NCBI RefSeq assembly: GCF_016802725.1
Contig: NC_052673.1
Location: 831,037 to 895,036 of the forward strand
DNA: 64,000 nucleotides
Source of the DNA: Solenopsis invicta
Taxonomy: Eukaryota > Arthropoda > Insecta > Hymenoptera > Formicidae
Direction of reading: 5' to 3'
The translations under genes and the position numbers were made by a program. How positions within the stretch are numbered: the first letter of the stretch is position 1; each line of letters starts with the position of its first letter. Under the pieces are notes generated by a model, which worked only from the letters and a program-made list of their open reading frames with translations, searched no databases and was not told the DNA's origin. Positions 12,318 through 23,344 of the stretch are shown here, in pieces.

Positions 12318-13509
12318 CAAAGAGTGACCGTAAACTTAGCCCATTTTTTGTACCTCGATTTTCGTATCGAATTTTGTTTTAAATGATACCTTATAATAAG
12401 ACATTAATCCCAGAAAAATTTTAAGTTGAGTCTAGAACGGGTTTCGGAGTTAGGAGGGGGTAAAAGTGGCAATGTCACGTATATGTTTAATTTTTCAAGT
12501 CACTTACAGTATTTTTCATTCAATTCTATGTTACAATATTTCGTGTTATTTTAAGTGTCTTATAATATGATATAAATATCAAATCAATATAAAAATATGA
12601 ATTTATTCGATGATTAATTAGTGCGGTGGAGGAAGAGAACTACTCGGTTAGAGCGCATTTCCCTATACCTATTCAATTTTCCTTGTTAGTTATGACATGT
12701 AGTTTTGATGTTTAAAAAAATTTCTTTATTTTAATCATTTAAAATAAAAAACTATTATTAATCAATTTAATTGCATCAAATGTTAAGCAATAAATGATAT
12801 CATTTTATTGGTAGTACTATGCTTCTTTCGTTTTTTCGCGGGTGCAGGCTACATTAAATGAAGAAATGAGAAAATTAACTACACACATTTGAAGAAACTC
12901 ACAACTGTATATTTTTATGTAATATGACTTTATGACGATCTGTCATGTCCTGAACACAAGAATGATCCAGCCATTTAAGGAAAGAGAGTTCCAGCCAATG
13001 CAGGCAAAAGAGTTCCAACCAATGAAGGCAAGAGACTTCCAGCCATTGAAGAGGGACGCCGGTCGCCACAACTCAAAAAACTTCTACGACACCTAGTGAC
13101 GAATACTGAAACTACGCGATAACTAGAAAATATTAAGGAAAATTAAATACGTAGGAAATGCACTCTGCTCGGCTAATTCTCTTCCCCCACCGCGCCAATT
13201 AATCACCGAATAAATTCACATTTTTATATTTATTTGATATGTATATCATATTATAAGACACTTAAAATAACACAAAATATTGTAACATAGTATTGAAAGA
13301 AAGATACTGCAAGCGACTTGAAAAGTTAGGCATATACGTGATATCGTCACTTTTACCCCCTCCTAACTTCGAAACCCGTTCTAGACTCAACTTAAAATTT
13401 TTCTGGGATTAATGTCTCATCATAAGGTATCATTTAAAACTAAATGCGATGCATAAATCGAGGTACGAAAAATAGGTTAAAAAAGCTTTGACTTTGGGGT
13501 CACTCTTTG
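12318..13509. mobile_element. Long-TIR (~350 bp) non-autonomous element
   Basis: The left arm 12318-12680 matches the reverse complement of 13150-13509. Landmarks are CAAAGAGTGACC at the outer tip, CCTCCTAACT/AGTTAGGAGG, CTAGAACGGGTTTCG and GATTAATTAGTGCGGTGG. The ~470-bp loop has no transposase and contains the 24-bp minisatellite listed separately. Ends and size fit an internally deleted DNA transposon. The superfamily is undetermined because target duplications are not clear. Confidence 0.75.
12966..13055 (+). repeat. 24-bp minisatellite, four units
   Basis: Units start at 12966, 12990, 13014 and 13038 with an exact 24-bp period (TTCCAGCCAATGAAGGCAAG core). Because 24 is a multiple of three, a frame starting ATG at 12962 stays open through all units. 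It encodes a degenerate eight-residue peptide repeat (FQPMKARE-like), then a KRD segment, and stops near 13097. The repeat lies in the loop of the long-TIR element. I regard it as non-coding unless transcripts show otherwise. Confidence 0.7.
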
Positions 13510-14839
13510 TAATATTGACGTACAATTGCATACCCTACTACATAATGCTTCGTTATGTCGCATTTCTAATGTCCATCTGTCAGAAATCGCGCTTTATAGC
13601 AAAAACACTAATATATCGTGGCAATGCATGATATTTCTTGATAGCAGATATCCAAATGACTACGCACAAGTTATGAAAAATATCAACGAGACACCGAAAA
13701 TAGTGATATATTTTGCAGAAGATTAAATCTGGAGTGTCACAAAATAAACTTTTTTCTATAAAGTACGCGTGGAACGTCCGATCGGTTTGAGACTTTGTAG
13801 TCTAATGCATATTTGAACGACAGATAACGTACTAGAACGACAGTCTTTTATCTACTACACTGTCTAGAAGTATTAGAGTTGCATAAAATACCCCACTGCA
13901 CGAAATACACCATTCTACTGATTATAGATTAAACAATCTATTTTTTGCTCGGATATTTTCACCGCATGAGTGACTAAAGACTTTTTAATACTGATTCATT
14001 ATATTTAAGAAATTAGATCAATTTTACAAATACTAGTTCAAATAGAAATTATTCTAACAATTAGATGGTTCTTGTTATTGGCGGGGTGTTAATAAAAATT
14101 CTTGCTAATAGTCCAGTTATTTAAAAATTAACGGGTCTCTGTTGCACAAATCATTGCAACAATGTTCTCCTATAATGTGTTATGTGATTATGATTCCGTA
14201 GGAATTGTGTTTCTGGCGAAGTTCATAAATCATTCGACCCTTGATGGGGTGGAGGGTGGAGGGAAGAGAGAGGGAAATACGCTAAGCCGATTTGTTGGGC
14301 GGAAAGAGGACGAAAAATGACACGATCTTTCTAAAAAGCCCTTTTCATGCCAGCGCATCAAAATGAAGGGGTTGCAACAAGTGAGATTTGAATCCGACAG
14401 GTACAAACCAATCTGGATTATTCGTTGTCTGCAAATGTGCAGGATTGCACAATATAGATTACAAAATATTTGTTATTCTGTCATTAAAACAATTCGCATT
14501 TCATTTTACACGAAATTTTATTTTTCTCATTGTTCGACGTTTAACACTTTACATTTTTTTAAATATAATATTCTATAATTAGTTTAATAATTTCTTTTCT
14601 CATATGCTGTCATAAGCATTAAAGTGTATTAAAGTGTATTAAAATAATACAGAGCTTATTAATTATAAAACATAAAAAGATCGTAATTAAAACATAAAGC
14701 GACTGTAAAAATAACATAACGTATTATTATATTAAGTTTTGCTAAATAAATTTCTGTTAAATCACGATTGCGTTTGCTTGAATTATCTCTTGCTAGCTAT
14801 TAATATTTGTAAAATTTTATCCGATTAATCGAAATGCAT
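13510..14839. other. Mostly AT-rich spacer, nothing recognised
   Basis: Short open frames only. A G-rich patch (GGGGTGGAGGGTGGAGGG) lies at 14245-14262. I see no repeat shared with the rest of the window. Confidence 0.5.
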
Positions 14840-15350
14840 CAGGCAGCTTGCGAGAGTAGAGTTACACAAAATACGACATTCGTACGCGGCCGATTTTGCA
14901 AATATTGTCAATCTAATTAGACTAACGTGCCGCACGAGGGTATTATCGTATTTACCTCATGTTTATTCATTACGTCGGCGCCGTATCAGTGTAGTTTAGC
15001 AAAGTTAAACCGTGATTAATGGTTGACAGCGGAAGCGCGTAATTAGGATGCAAAATCTATCGATGTGTCGCGCGTGATGGAGCCTAATCGAACGGAGCAA
15101 TCCACGTTTTCGCAATTCCTTTCTCCGCGAGTCGGAAATAAACGTGAACTGACCACGAACAGATTTGAGGGATATATATTTTTCGGTGTGAAAGTGGCGA
15201 TATGGTACGAGCAAACAAGAGATAATCCACCGAAATTTCATCGTCCGTGCGTGGGATGCCATATGTTAAAAATTACACCAACACTTTTCGCCGATCGACG
15301 GCTTCCAATTTTGTAACTGACCTACTTTCGATCGACCCAAATGGGACAAT
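14840..15350. other. GC-richer single-copy island
   Basis: G+C and CpG are visibly higher than in neighbours (for example GTCGGCGCCG near 14975 and TCGCGCGTGATGG near 15067). Open frames of 83-85 codons run on both strands across the same segment, and neither shows a recognisable domain. In an otherwise TE-filled window this could be a conserved regulatory element or an exon. I cannot decide from sequence alone. Confidence 0.35.
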
Positions 15351-15949
15351 AAGGGTTTCATGACCATTCATATATGAATGTAGTAACTCCCGCGGTGTTA
15401 ATCATAAAATGTTCTATTCTTGTTCAAGGTTATGCTCTTGGTATTATTTGAATGAGAAAGTGAATCATGAATCTTAACAAATCTGGGACGGCTCGTCAGT
15501 ATGTATGATGTATTTGCGATCAAATCTTTTGGTCCTCCCAAATTTTTATTTGTAAATTTTATAGGATGAAGGCTCTCTCCAGATTTAATTCACATTTACA
15601 CTCCTCGTAGAATCTCTCTCTTTTTATATGTATACATTTATCTATTTTTTTGTTATATAACACATTTTTGAGTAAATAATTACAATAATCGCTTAAAGCA
15701 TATATTTAAAAATTTTTTAAGATTATTCTCTGAATAAAAGAACTGTAATCGCAAGATAATTATAAGAATTTATATCAATAAATTTAATACGTAAGAAAGT
15801 TTCAATTTTCTTAAAAAAAGAAAAAAAAACACTGTCCGTCTAATCAATAAACTCTTCTAAAGTCATAATCGTTTATAACATTTTGAATCTCACAGACTAT
15901 GCCTCCATTCTAATTCCGGTAATTTCATTAAACACAATTACAATCCTCC

Positions 15950-17050
15950 TCGTCGGTTTAGAATTCTAATACTCTGCTCCATAGGCATCGTCTCTTCTAG
16001 TACAGCGGTATAACAGGTTGTGCGTCACCGAGAGCGCGAACGCCTAATTTTCATCAATCGGAGGAGAGCGACGTGAAACGCACGTCAGTTATGACATTTG
16101 GAGACCTTGCGAGTGCCTCGCCCTCCGGGTCTGTCCTCACGATTCATTCGTGAAACCGTTTTCTGAACTAATCCTGTAACGCGCTGTCTCATGTGTTTTC
16201 TACTATCCTTGAAAATCTGGGAAAATGTTACAATCGCCGGTAGAACGACACGTGTAACGTGGTATGTAAATCGAAGAGAGAAAGAGAGAGTGCGCGGAAA
16301 TGAAGATCGAAAGGGACGGACGCGACGGAGACGACGCGCTGGCTGGTGAATGAACGAGAATCAGATTCACTAACCTGCCTGCCTGTCCGCCGAGTTCGGA
16401 AACCGTGGAGCAACTGAGAGAGATGGTAGCGTCGAGGCGACTGTCCGCGGCTCCACTGCCTTGGCCGTACGAAACCCACCCCCGCAATACCTTCTCTCTC
16501 CGGCCGCCACCCCCGTAGTCGGTCCTGCCATTACGCCGTCGAGGTCCCTGTTCCTTCGCGAAAAGGGGATGCTCGGGGATTTCGCTCTCTCTCTCGTTCC
16601 GTTCATGCTCCCATTCGGCCTATTTTCTCTTTCTCCCTCCTTCTCCTCCTCCTCCTCCTCCTCCTTCTCCACCACCTCCTCCTCCTCCTTCTCCTCCTCT
16701 TCCTCCTCCTTCTCCTCCTCCACCACTCCCACTATCTTCTCTCCTCTCCTCTTATTCATTTTCCTATATCACCCTCGACCACCTCGTCTCTATTTCATTC
16801 TTTCATTCGTTCTCTGTTACGCTTATCATGTTTCTTTCATTTCTTTTTTGGAAGATTCTGGGACTCCTTCGCGCAGAATTTCTCTCGGTCTATCATCCCC
16901 TTCTCTTGCACCTCCCTGCTGCTGAATTTTCCCCTGGAAACCATCCTATGGACGAATGTACGTCCGGGAAACTGCACCCCTCTTGTCAGTGACGTAGTTG
17001 TCGGTTAGAGAGCCCTCGAATTTTCCGGCAACAAAACGCTGAATAATTGA
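15950..17050. promoter_or_regulatory. GC/CpG-rich island, possible promoter or UTR region
   Basis: About 1.1 kb with much higher G+C than the flanks and many CpG-containing words (GAGCGCGAACGCC, GGACGCGACGGAGACGACGCG, CGTCGAGGCGACTGTCCGCGG). The low-complexity TCC tract sits in its centre. Open frames of 83-154 codons on both strands come largely from that tract. The composition fits a promoter-proximal or 5' UTR region of a gene outside or spliced across this window, or a conserved non-coding element. No TATA box or splice pattern stands out enough to place a transcript. Confidence 0.3.
16631..16751. repeat. (TCC)n/(GGA)n trinucleotide tract
   Basis: An imperfect TCC/TTC tract of about 120 bp. 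It translates as poly-serine on the plus strand and poly-glutamate on the minus strand, and these are artefacts of the repeat. The purine/pyrimidine strand asymmetry could support triplex-type structure. Confidence 0.9.
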
Positions 17051-17088
17051 TTGCCTACCAAACCCGCTCATTATTTCTGAGAGATAGT

Positions 17089-17181
17089 GGAATATCACGT
17101 GCAGCATTAAATAATAAGATAATTAGACGGAGAAATTAGGAATACCACGTGTAGTATTAGCTAATATGACAACTAGACGAA
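17089..17181. repeat. 50-bp direct repeat, each unit with a CACGTG E-box
   Basis: Two diverged units, starting at 17089 and 17139. Both read GGAATA(T/C)CACGTG(C/T)AG(C/T)ATTA and continue to an AATTAGACG/AACTAGACG end. The palindromic CACGTG core is conserved between units while flanking bases vary. It lies just downstream of the GC island. Confidence 0.5.
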
Positions 17182-18030
17182 TTATATGTATATGTACAAG
17201 TGAATAAATTACTTGACTCTTCAAAATGGTATGTGTGATAGTCCTTTTTGTTTTAAATTTTCTGGAAATAGAGAATGTTTAATTCAGGTAATAGGAAAGA
17301 ACAAATTTAATTGATCTAATATCTTGGTTAGACATAAATAGATCAAGAAGGTGTTTTATTATGAACGAGAATGATTTCTTCGATATTAATAGTTAATGAA
17401 ACGTTTGAGAAGCAGACACGGAATAAAAAGGAAGAAAGGAGATCGAACAAAATATTCGAAAACCTTTTCTATTATCATCTTGACAGAATTCTCGCTTTGT
17501 TCGTTTCCGTTCTTCTATTTAACTTTAGAAAATATACAATAAGAGATGATTTTCTGCGAAATATTTTATCCAATGCTCCTTGGAAAATCAGCGGATCTAC
17601 GAACAAAATATTTCAGTGCTCGACGTAAACGCTCCGGAAATAAACGCGACGCCCATTACGCGAGTTCTTCGAGGTCTGGGTAAGCACTACATCATATGAA
17701 ATGTCAAAGGCTAGCCATCACGCTACATAGAGTGGTGAACTTAATATTTTTTCGCCCACATATCCTGGCCGACTAGAGAGGAAATTGCGAAAGAAATTGT
17801 CGCTGAGACCAATGAGCTCTTAGAGCTGCTGTACGGAAAGTAATAGATTCTTATTGGTTTAAGTAAATTGCGCTGTTAAAAAATGCCAGAAAAGAACTAA
17901 TGTTCGGCGGATTATCTTTCTCGTTATATTTTTTTCATTTAGATTAGGTTTCGTAGAACGCATTCCATTTGTTCACCATTAACAGCATTGATTTTATATA
18001 TAATTAAGATATATATTGAGATATATACGT

Positions 18031-18032
<2 letters not shown>
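17182..18032. other. AT-rich spacer, nothing recognised
   Basis: An 85-codon open frame at 17371-17628 lacks motifs. A less AT-biased patch lies at 17620-17830. No gene call is supported. Confidence 0.4.
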
Positions 18033-18107
<75 letters not shown>

Positions 18108-18150
18108 AACAAACAAACACACAACAAACACACACACACACACACACACA
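18033..18150. repeat. (CA)n microsatellite with CAAA variants
   Basis: A long CA run, then four CAAA units, then a second CA run. Open frames across it on both strands encode only Thr-His or Val-Cys repeats. Confidence 0.95.
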
Positions 18151-19051
18151 TACATAGGGTGAATTTTAATGGTTGAACCATATTTTTATCTTGGAGAGAG
18201 ATAATTGATTATAACAACGATATTTTGATTTTATAAGCGAAACTTAAACATCTCTCTTTTTAAATCAATGAAAACACACATATTTAAATCTTGCTTGAAG
18301 CTAAAATAACGTTGTTGCAATTAAGCCTAAATCGTTTAGCCACACAATTGGTAAATTCTCTCATAAGATAAAATCAATCATTTAAAATTTAAACTATATA
18401 CATATAGATAGAGGAAAGACGTCACGATGCTTGTGGAATATATTTGGGGTGGTGAAATATTATGATATTTCGTATAATTTACGTTAAATTCTAAGAGCAA
18501 TTGTTAAAATTACTTCGTTACAGTCTATTTAGACATTGTAGGATGGTAACTAATCATTAGTATTTGTTGTGTTTTTATAAAAGCTGAATCTTATTTTTGC
18601 TGGTAGGAGAAATTTTTATAGGTTTATACTTTCTATGTAATTTTGAGAAGTATGTTACATATTAATTTTTTTCATTTTGATCTAACTTGAAGGTCTTAAA
18701 TGTAAATTTAAAATAATATTATTGAATTTAATATATGTAATATGTGTATAAATTCGACAAATAAAATCATGTTATATATATGAGCTGTGGTTGTGGAATA
18801 TGATTTGCCATGTGCATTTCTCTTGCAACATTACAATAATCTCATTGTAGATGTTGTACAATATAATGTTTATTAGAAGCAAAGAAATTATTTTAAAAAG
18901 TTTTCGATTTTATTAAAAATAATTTTTAAGCTAAAAAAATTATTTAAAAAATGTTTCTCTAATAAAGTATATTTTATAACATGTTTTTGAAAACTTGTTT
19001 TGTGGCACTTGTTTGTGCGTAAAATCTAAGAAAGATCATTAATTTATGTTC
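18151..19051. other. AT-rich spacer, nothing recognised
   Basis: No gene or nameable repeat. The segment leads into the second copy of dispersed repeat R2. Confidence 0.4.
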
Positions 19052-19316
19052 TTTTTAAATAAAAGTGCCTTTCATAACATTAGTTATGTTAGTATTCCAC
19101 CACTCTCCTGTTATTCCAAACGCATCCTTTTTTCTCTTCAATAAATTGTAAATTACGTTTATTTTTTATACACCTGATGAACTTCTACCTATAGGAAGAT
19201 TGGTAGAACTCTATGGCTAATAAACTGGTGTTGGTGAGAATTGTATCGCGTTTATATTTACTAAGTTATTGTCAAAAGACAAAACGGTATTCCACAACCT
19301 CCTCTTTTCCTCTATA
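19052..19316. repeat. Dispersed repeat family R2, copy 2
   Basis: Matches 4822-5080 over its length in the same orientation, with moderate divergence. The right end GGTATTCCACAACCTCCTC corresponds to GGTATTCCACAATCCCCTC in copy 1. No coding capacity. Confidence 0.6.
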
Positions 19317-19343
19317 TGTATCTCTCATATACGTATAATATAT

Positions 19344-19344
19344 T

Positions 19345-19416
<72 letters not shown>
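19344..19416. repeat. (CT)n-(TA)n compound microsatellite
   Basis: About 12 CT units directly abut about 24 TA units. Confidence 0.95.
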
Positions 19417-19419
<3 letters not shown>

Positions 19420-19534
19420 GTAAATAGTGGTTTGTACAAAATCTTAAATCTTGGAAATTTCTTAAATGCTTTGAAATTTTGACACAACGTTGCATTTGAA
19501 TACGCGCGTGTTTTTAACTATCCGTATCTTATCT

Positions 19535-19665
19535 ACCTATCCATCTATTTATTTTATATCTATCTATTTATCTACACACACACACACACACTCACACACA
19601 GACACACATATATTTACCTTATCTTATTTATTTATCCATCTGTCTATCTTCTATCTTCTATTCTA
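19535..19665. repeat. (TCTA)n/(CA)n low-complexity tract
   Basis: A TCTATCTATT-type tetranucleotide repeat flanks a CA run at 19574-19608 and resumes to about 19665. Confidence 0.85.
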
Positions 19666-19739
19666 TACTAGCTGTGGCTCACAAAGGAAGTTCGGCAAGT
19701 GTAGAATTCAAAAAAATCTGAAACACTGTATAAGTTTAG

Positions 19740-19985
19740 AGTAGATGGACTTAATCACGAAAAAATTTTTTTTAGCTGCTGATATTCGGTTTTAGGGGTG
19801 CAGCATTGCCTTCAATAAAATCGGTGTTTACGTTTTCAAGCAAATATCACCGAAACAATAAAAAATATAAAAAAATGTTTCCAGCAAAAGTTTTATGGTT
19901 TCAAAAGCTCTTCATAATGGCATGATCAAATTTTTTAAAAACGTTAAATTTTTCAAAATACCATTATCAATTATCTTTTTTTTAT
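19740..19985. repeat. Diverged arm related to the 42.9-43.8 kb fold-back family
   Basis: The words TTCAATAAAATCGGT, TTCAAGCAAATATCACCGAAAC and ATAAAAAATATAAAAAAATG follow the same order as TTTGAAGAAAATCGGT, TTGAAGCAAATATCGTCGAAAC and AGATAGAAAAAAATG at 43350-43420. The similarity is partial and only one arm is visible here. Confidence 0.4.
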
Positions 19986-20007
19986 TATTTAAATTGTTTT
20001 CTTTGCT

Positions 20008-20330
20008 ACAGCACATGGGAAAGGTCCCTGTGATGGTATTGGTAGAAATTTAAAATAATTAACAGGAAAAGCTAGTTTGCAAGGTAATGTAATCCTCAAT
20101 GCTGAGGCATTGTACACGTGGGCTAAAAATAATATGAAAGAGACAACAATTTTATTTAGTTCTAAGACAAATCATGACAAATTAAGCTTTTGGAACCAAG
20201 ATTCATATTAGCAAAAACTATTCTGAATACATTAAAATATCATACAATTATTCTTGCGAGCAAAGATCAATTAATTTTTCAAAAATTCAATTTTGATGGA
20301 AAACGAGACTTTTCTCCAAAAAAACATAGA
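20008..20330 (+). pseudogene. Transposon-type protein relic with HGKGPCDGIG motif
   Basis: From 20008 the plus strand reads TAHGKGPCDGIGRNLK, then a stop, then LTGKASLQGNVILNAEA in the same frame. After a frame change, a LAKTILNTLKYHTII-like segment follows. The combination HGK-x-CDG-x-G, a KR-LA/ASLQ segment and a later T-x-x-YH segment is one I associate with repetitive uncharacterised proteins common in insect genomes; I cannot name the superfamily. It is broken by a stop and a frameshift. An acceptor-like TTTCTTTGCTACAG lies directly upstream of the motif. Confidence 0.45.
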
Positions 20331-21521
20331 AGAAATAAATAAGTCTAAAGAATATGAAACGCAAAGACTTTACAAATATTTTTTATTTTATAATTACTTG
20401 TTAAAAATATATTATTTACGTAATAAATAATATATTAAATACGTATTAAATAATTGACCAATAAAAATTGATATTATCTAGCTTTTGGCTGAAATACTAC
20501 GGCGTATATACTAACTTTATTCTACTTTACAATTGTTATTTAAATATCAAATTATGTGATATGCATGCATATACCCACAATGTAAATGATAAAATTACAT
20601 AAAATTTATTTCAAAAATTTCAAGTACACAGATCGTTAAAGTAAAAGTTTCTCAAAAAACTAGCAAATAAGTTAAAACAAAAATACAGAGATATATTCAC
20701 TCTTATCATGAAATTGTTTTAGTACAATTTACAAGATAATTTAAATTCTATTGAAACACGGAGTTAGATCAGACTTGCACTTATGTTCGTTTCATCCTTG
20801 CGGTTCCTTAATTACATTAATAAACTTTCCAACGGCTGAGTGCTGCAGGAAGTGAGTTCCGAGCTTGCAAACTTTAAAACAAAAAAAGCCAATGAAGCAG
20901 ACAGCGACGTGTAAAGCTTGGGAACTTTCTCCATTTTAGTCGTCGCTTTAGAAAAGGATTTCTACCCTAATCTTACCACGACTGAAAGGACAGACGAAGA
21001 GTAATGAAAGGCGCGATTGACGCGACAGTTATTTAATCTTGTGATTACGTAAACGGGGTGTGTTAGATTTATTTTCCTTTAGAAACAAATTGCGCAGGTA
21101 ATATGCAAACAATTAAAGAAAATACAAAGTACTCAATAATTAATTATGCAGTAAATCAAGTATTAAAAGAGAGTCAAGAATTTGTTATTGATTGCGCAAT
21201 TGTAGTACAGGATGCATCTTCACGGAAGCTGAGAATTTCATTCACGGTTGTAGTTCTAGGATTAAAGGGTAAAAGTCACCAAGATAATCGGGGGCGAGAA
21301 GCCACAATGAACGAGCTATAACGATTTTGACTCTCAAATACTTGTTGCGCAGGCGAGCTAAAACTTAGTTTCTTTAAATTGTGTTGACTGCAACTAGGCT
21401 ACGTGTGACTGCAATTATTATATATCTTGTTTTCGAAAAAAAAATCCAGATAGGCTTCAATTTCTCAGCGATACACGAGTTAGTTTCCTGATGAGATTTT
21501 TATCTATTTATCACCTACGTG
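20331..21521. other. Spacer with a slightly GC-richer part at 20760-21330
   Basis: AT-rich to 20750. From 20760 to 21330 the sequence is less biased and includes a 72-codon open frame with no known motif (21103-21321). It looks single-copy here. No gene call is supported. Confidence 0.4.
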
Positions 21522-22352
21522 GGTAATTGTGCACAATAGGGGACTCAGTTCCAATCATGTTGACCTTGACATATGTTATAGAGGCAAGAATACTGAACAA
21601 CTTTTCCTCATAAACTAATTGGCGTTCTCCTCTAGTTTTCGAGATATACTTAGAGAAAGAAAAAACAGTTTTTCTTAATTATTTCAGAAAATATTCATTT
21701 TACAAAAATATGTGTCAAACAAAAAATGTAGCTCCTAATAAGCTCTATAAAAAAGGTTATATACTTATTTTACCTAACTTCAATACTGTATTTGTTATAG
21801 AAAAAAAACTGTTTTAAAATAATTTTTCTTTTATTTTGAGTAGTTTTGCGTGAAACGTAGATACATCCCCTCCCCGTATTTTTTCTAACTTAACCTAACC
21901 TAATACTATTTTAGTTGTAATTTGGCCAAGGATATCTAATTAATCATGTTGCGATATTAGATTTGAAATTATAGCCCACCTTCTCCCGCACCCACTACGT
22001 CATTAGTAGACCGACTGAGACGAGGTGAGTTAGGTTAGAAAAAATACGGGGAAGGGCCCCGCTCACGCGTTCTCTATACGACATGTAAAAATTTGAATTT
22101 GTCAGTTCTTTTAAAATGGTTTTGTGATTATAACTCTTAAAGTATTGGAGTTAGGTAAAATATGTATAGAACCTTATTTATAAAGTTTTTTTATAAGCTT
22201 CGTTTTTTATTTGACACATTTTTTTCTAAAATAAATATTTTCTAAAATAATTTAAAAAAAATTTTTTTTTCTCTAAGTATATCTCGAAAACTAGACAAAA
22301 GCGCCAATTAATTTATAAAAAAAAGCTGGGTCCCCTATTGTGCACAATTACC
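21522..22352. mobile_element. Long-TIR element family F1, copy 1
   Basis: The outer tips GGTAATTGTGCACAATAGGG (left) and its complement (right) begin inverted arms of about 300 bp. Shared inward landmarks are TTTTCGAGATATAC, CTTAATTATTT and TTTTACCTAACTTCAATACT. The centre contains a second, inner inverted repeat with CCCGTATTTTTTCTAACTTAACC and its complement around 21880 and 22040. No transposase is present. The same architecture occurs at 26187-27140, so the family is real. A TGACCTTGA word lies at 21561-21569 in the left arm. Confidence 0.8.
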
Positions 22353-23196
22353 GTTACGTGTTATTAACCTTAACTCCCTATACATATTTTTAATTATCTT
22401 CCTCTCTATCTATAGGTTTGTGGGATATTGTAACTTTAACTATGCTATATCTCTGAATAGGAAGCATATTTTTTAGCTCAAAATGTATGGAATAAATATT
22501 TTTGAGTTTGATAAAAACGATAAACAAGACTCAAATCAAAAATATTTTATTCTCAAGTAATTATAATTAAAAAAGAATTGTGTTACAAAAATTTGCAAAA
22601 AATGAGTAGGTACTTACTTTGAATAAAAAATCTTAAATGTTGAAATTTTAATTTAAAGCATAGAACTAATGGGGTTTTTTAGTTACCCTTTGGACTAACA
22701 AAAAAGAATAGTTTCATATAAATCGTTCTAAAAAGTTTAATTATTTAAAGTACCGATATTTTTGATAAATTGTCAAATCATAATTTTACACTAATGAATA
22801 AAGTTTTATTATTTGAACAATATAAAAGGATAGATACAGGGTTGTAATAAATAAATATTATTATTGTATATATAATTAATAAGCAAGAACCTCGAGGAGA
22901 GTCCTGGAAATGTGTTTGCGCGCTTTAGTATGCGAAAAGCAATTAGAATGCATGTAATTATGTGTAGACAATACATTAAAATACATTTTCTATAATTTTA
23001 TGTACTTACTTTTAAACTATTTAGAAATCAATAAATGTATATTTAATAAATAATAAAGATATTTATTTTTTAGAACGCCAAAAATTTATTTAATGTAAAA
23101 AATTGCATACGGCCTGGAGATTAACACTTCTAAGACCACCTGATGATCGTCGACTGACTCAACGACAATCTACCGTGTTAAAGAGCAAACTCTAGA
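22353..23196. other. AT-rich spacer, nothing recognised
   Basis: No gene or named repeat; short homopolymer runs only. Confidence 0.4.
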
Positions 23197-23344
23197 GGTT
23201 TGTTCGCGTCGCATGCTCCAAGAGCACTTGGATCACTTGGATTACTTTTATCACCAATCACAGCATTAGTTCTAATGCTGTGATTGGTGATAAAAGTGTT
23301 CCAAATGATCCAAGTGCTCTTGGAGCATGCGACGCAAACAAACC
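23197..23344. repeat. 148-bp near-perfect hairpin
   Basis: The arm starting GGTTTGTTCGCGTCGCATGC at 23197 is complementary to the end at 23344 across almost its full length. The arms meet at CTAATGCTGTGATT with a loop of only a few bases. I count only a handful of mismatches or single-base gaps per ~70-bp arm. The low divergence implies recent origin or maintenance by conversion. As RNA it would form a very stable stem-loop, longer than a typical miRNA precursor. It may be a miniature inverted-repeat element; I see no second copy in the window. Confidence 0.9.

Noticed and set aside
12962..13099. Neuropeptide precursor exon
   Set aside because: The peptide repeat stems from a 24-bp minisatellite inside a transposable element. 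No signal peptide or amidation sites; kept only as a low-probability finding.
16461..16925. 154-codon serine-rich open frame and its glutamate-rich counterpart
   Set aside because: Produced by the TCC/GGA trinucleotide tract; no conserved sequence outside it.
17939..18181. Open frames of Val-Cys and Thr-His repeats
   Set aside because: Translation of a (CA)n microsatellite.
21880..21905. AACCTAACCTAA, resembling the insect telomeric repeat (TTAGG)n; similar TTAGG-like words near 26735-26752
   Set aside because: Only two or so degenerate units, and they are part of the inner inverted repeat of the F1 elements in both copies. Not telomeric.
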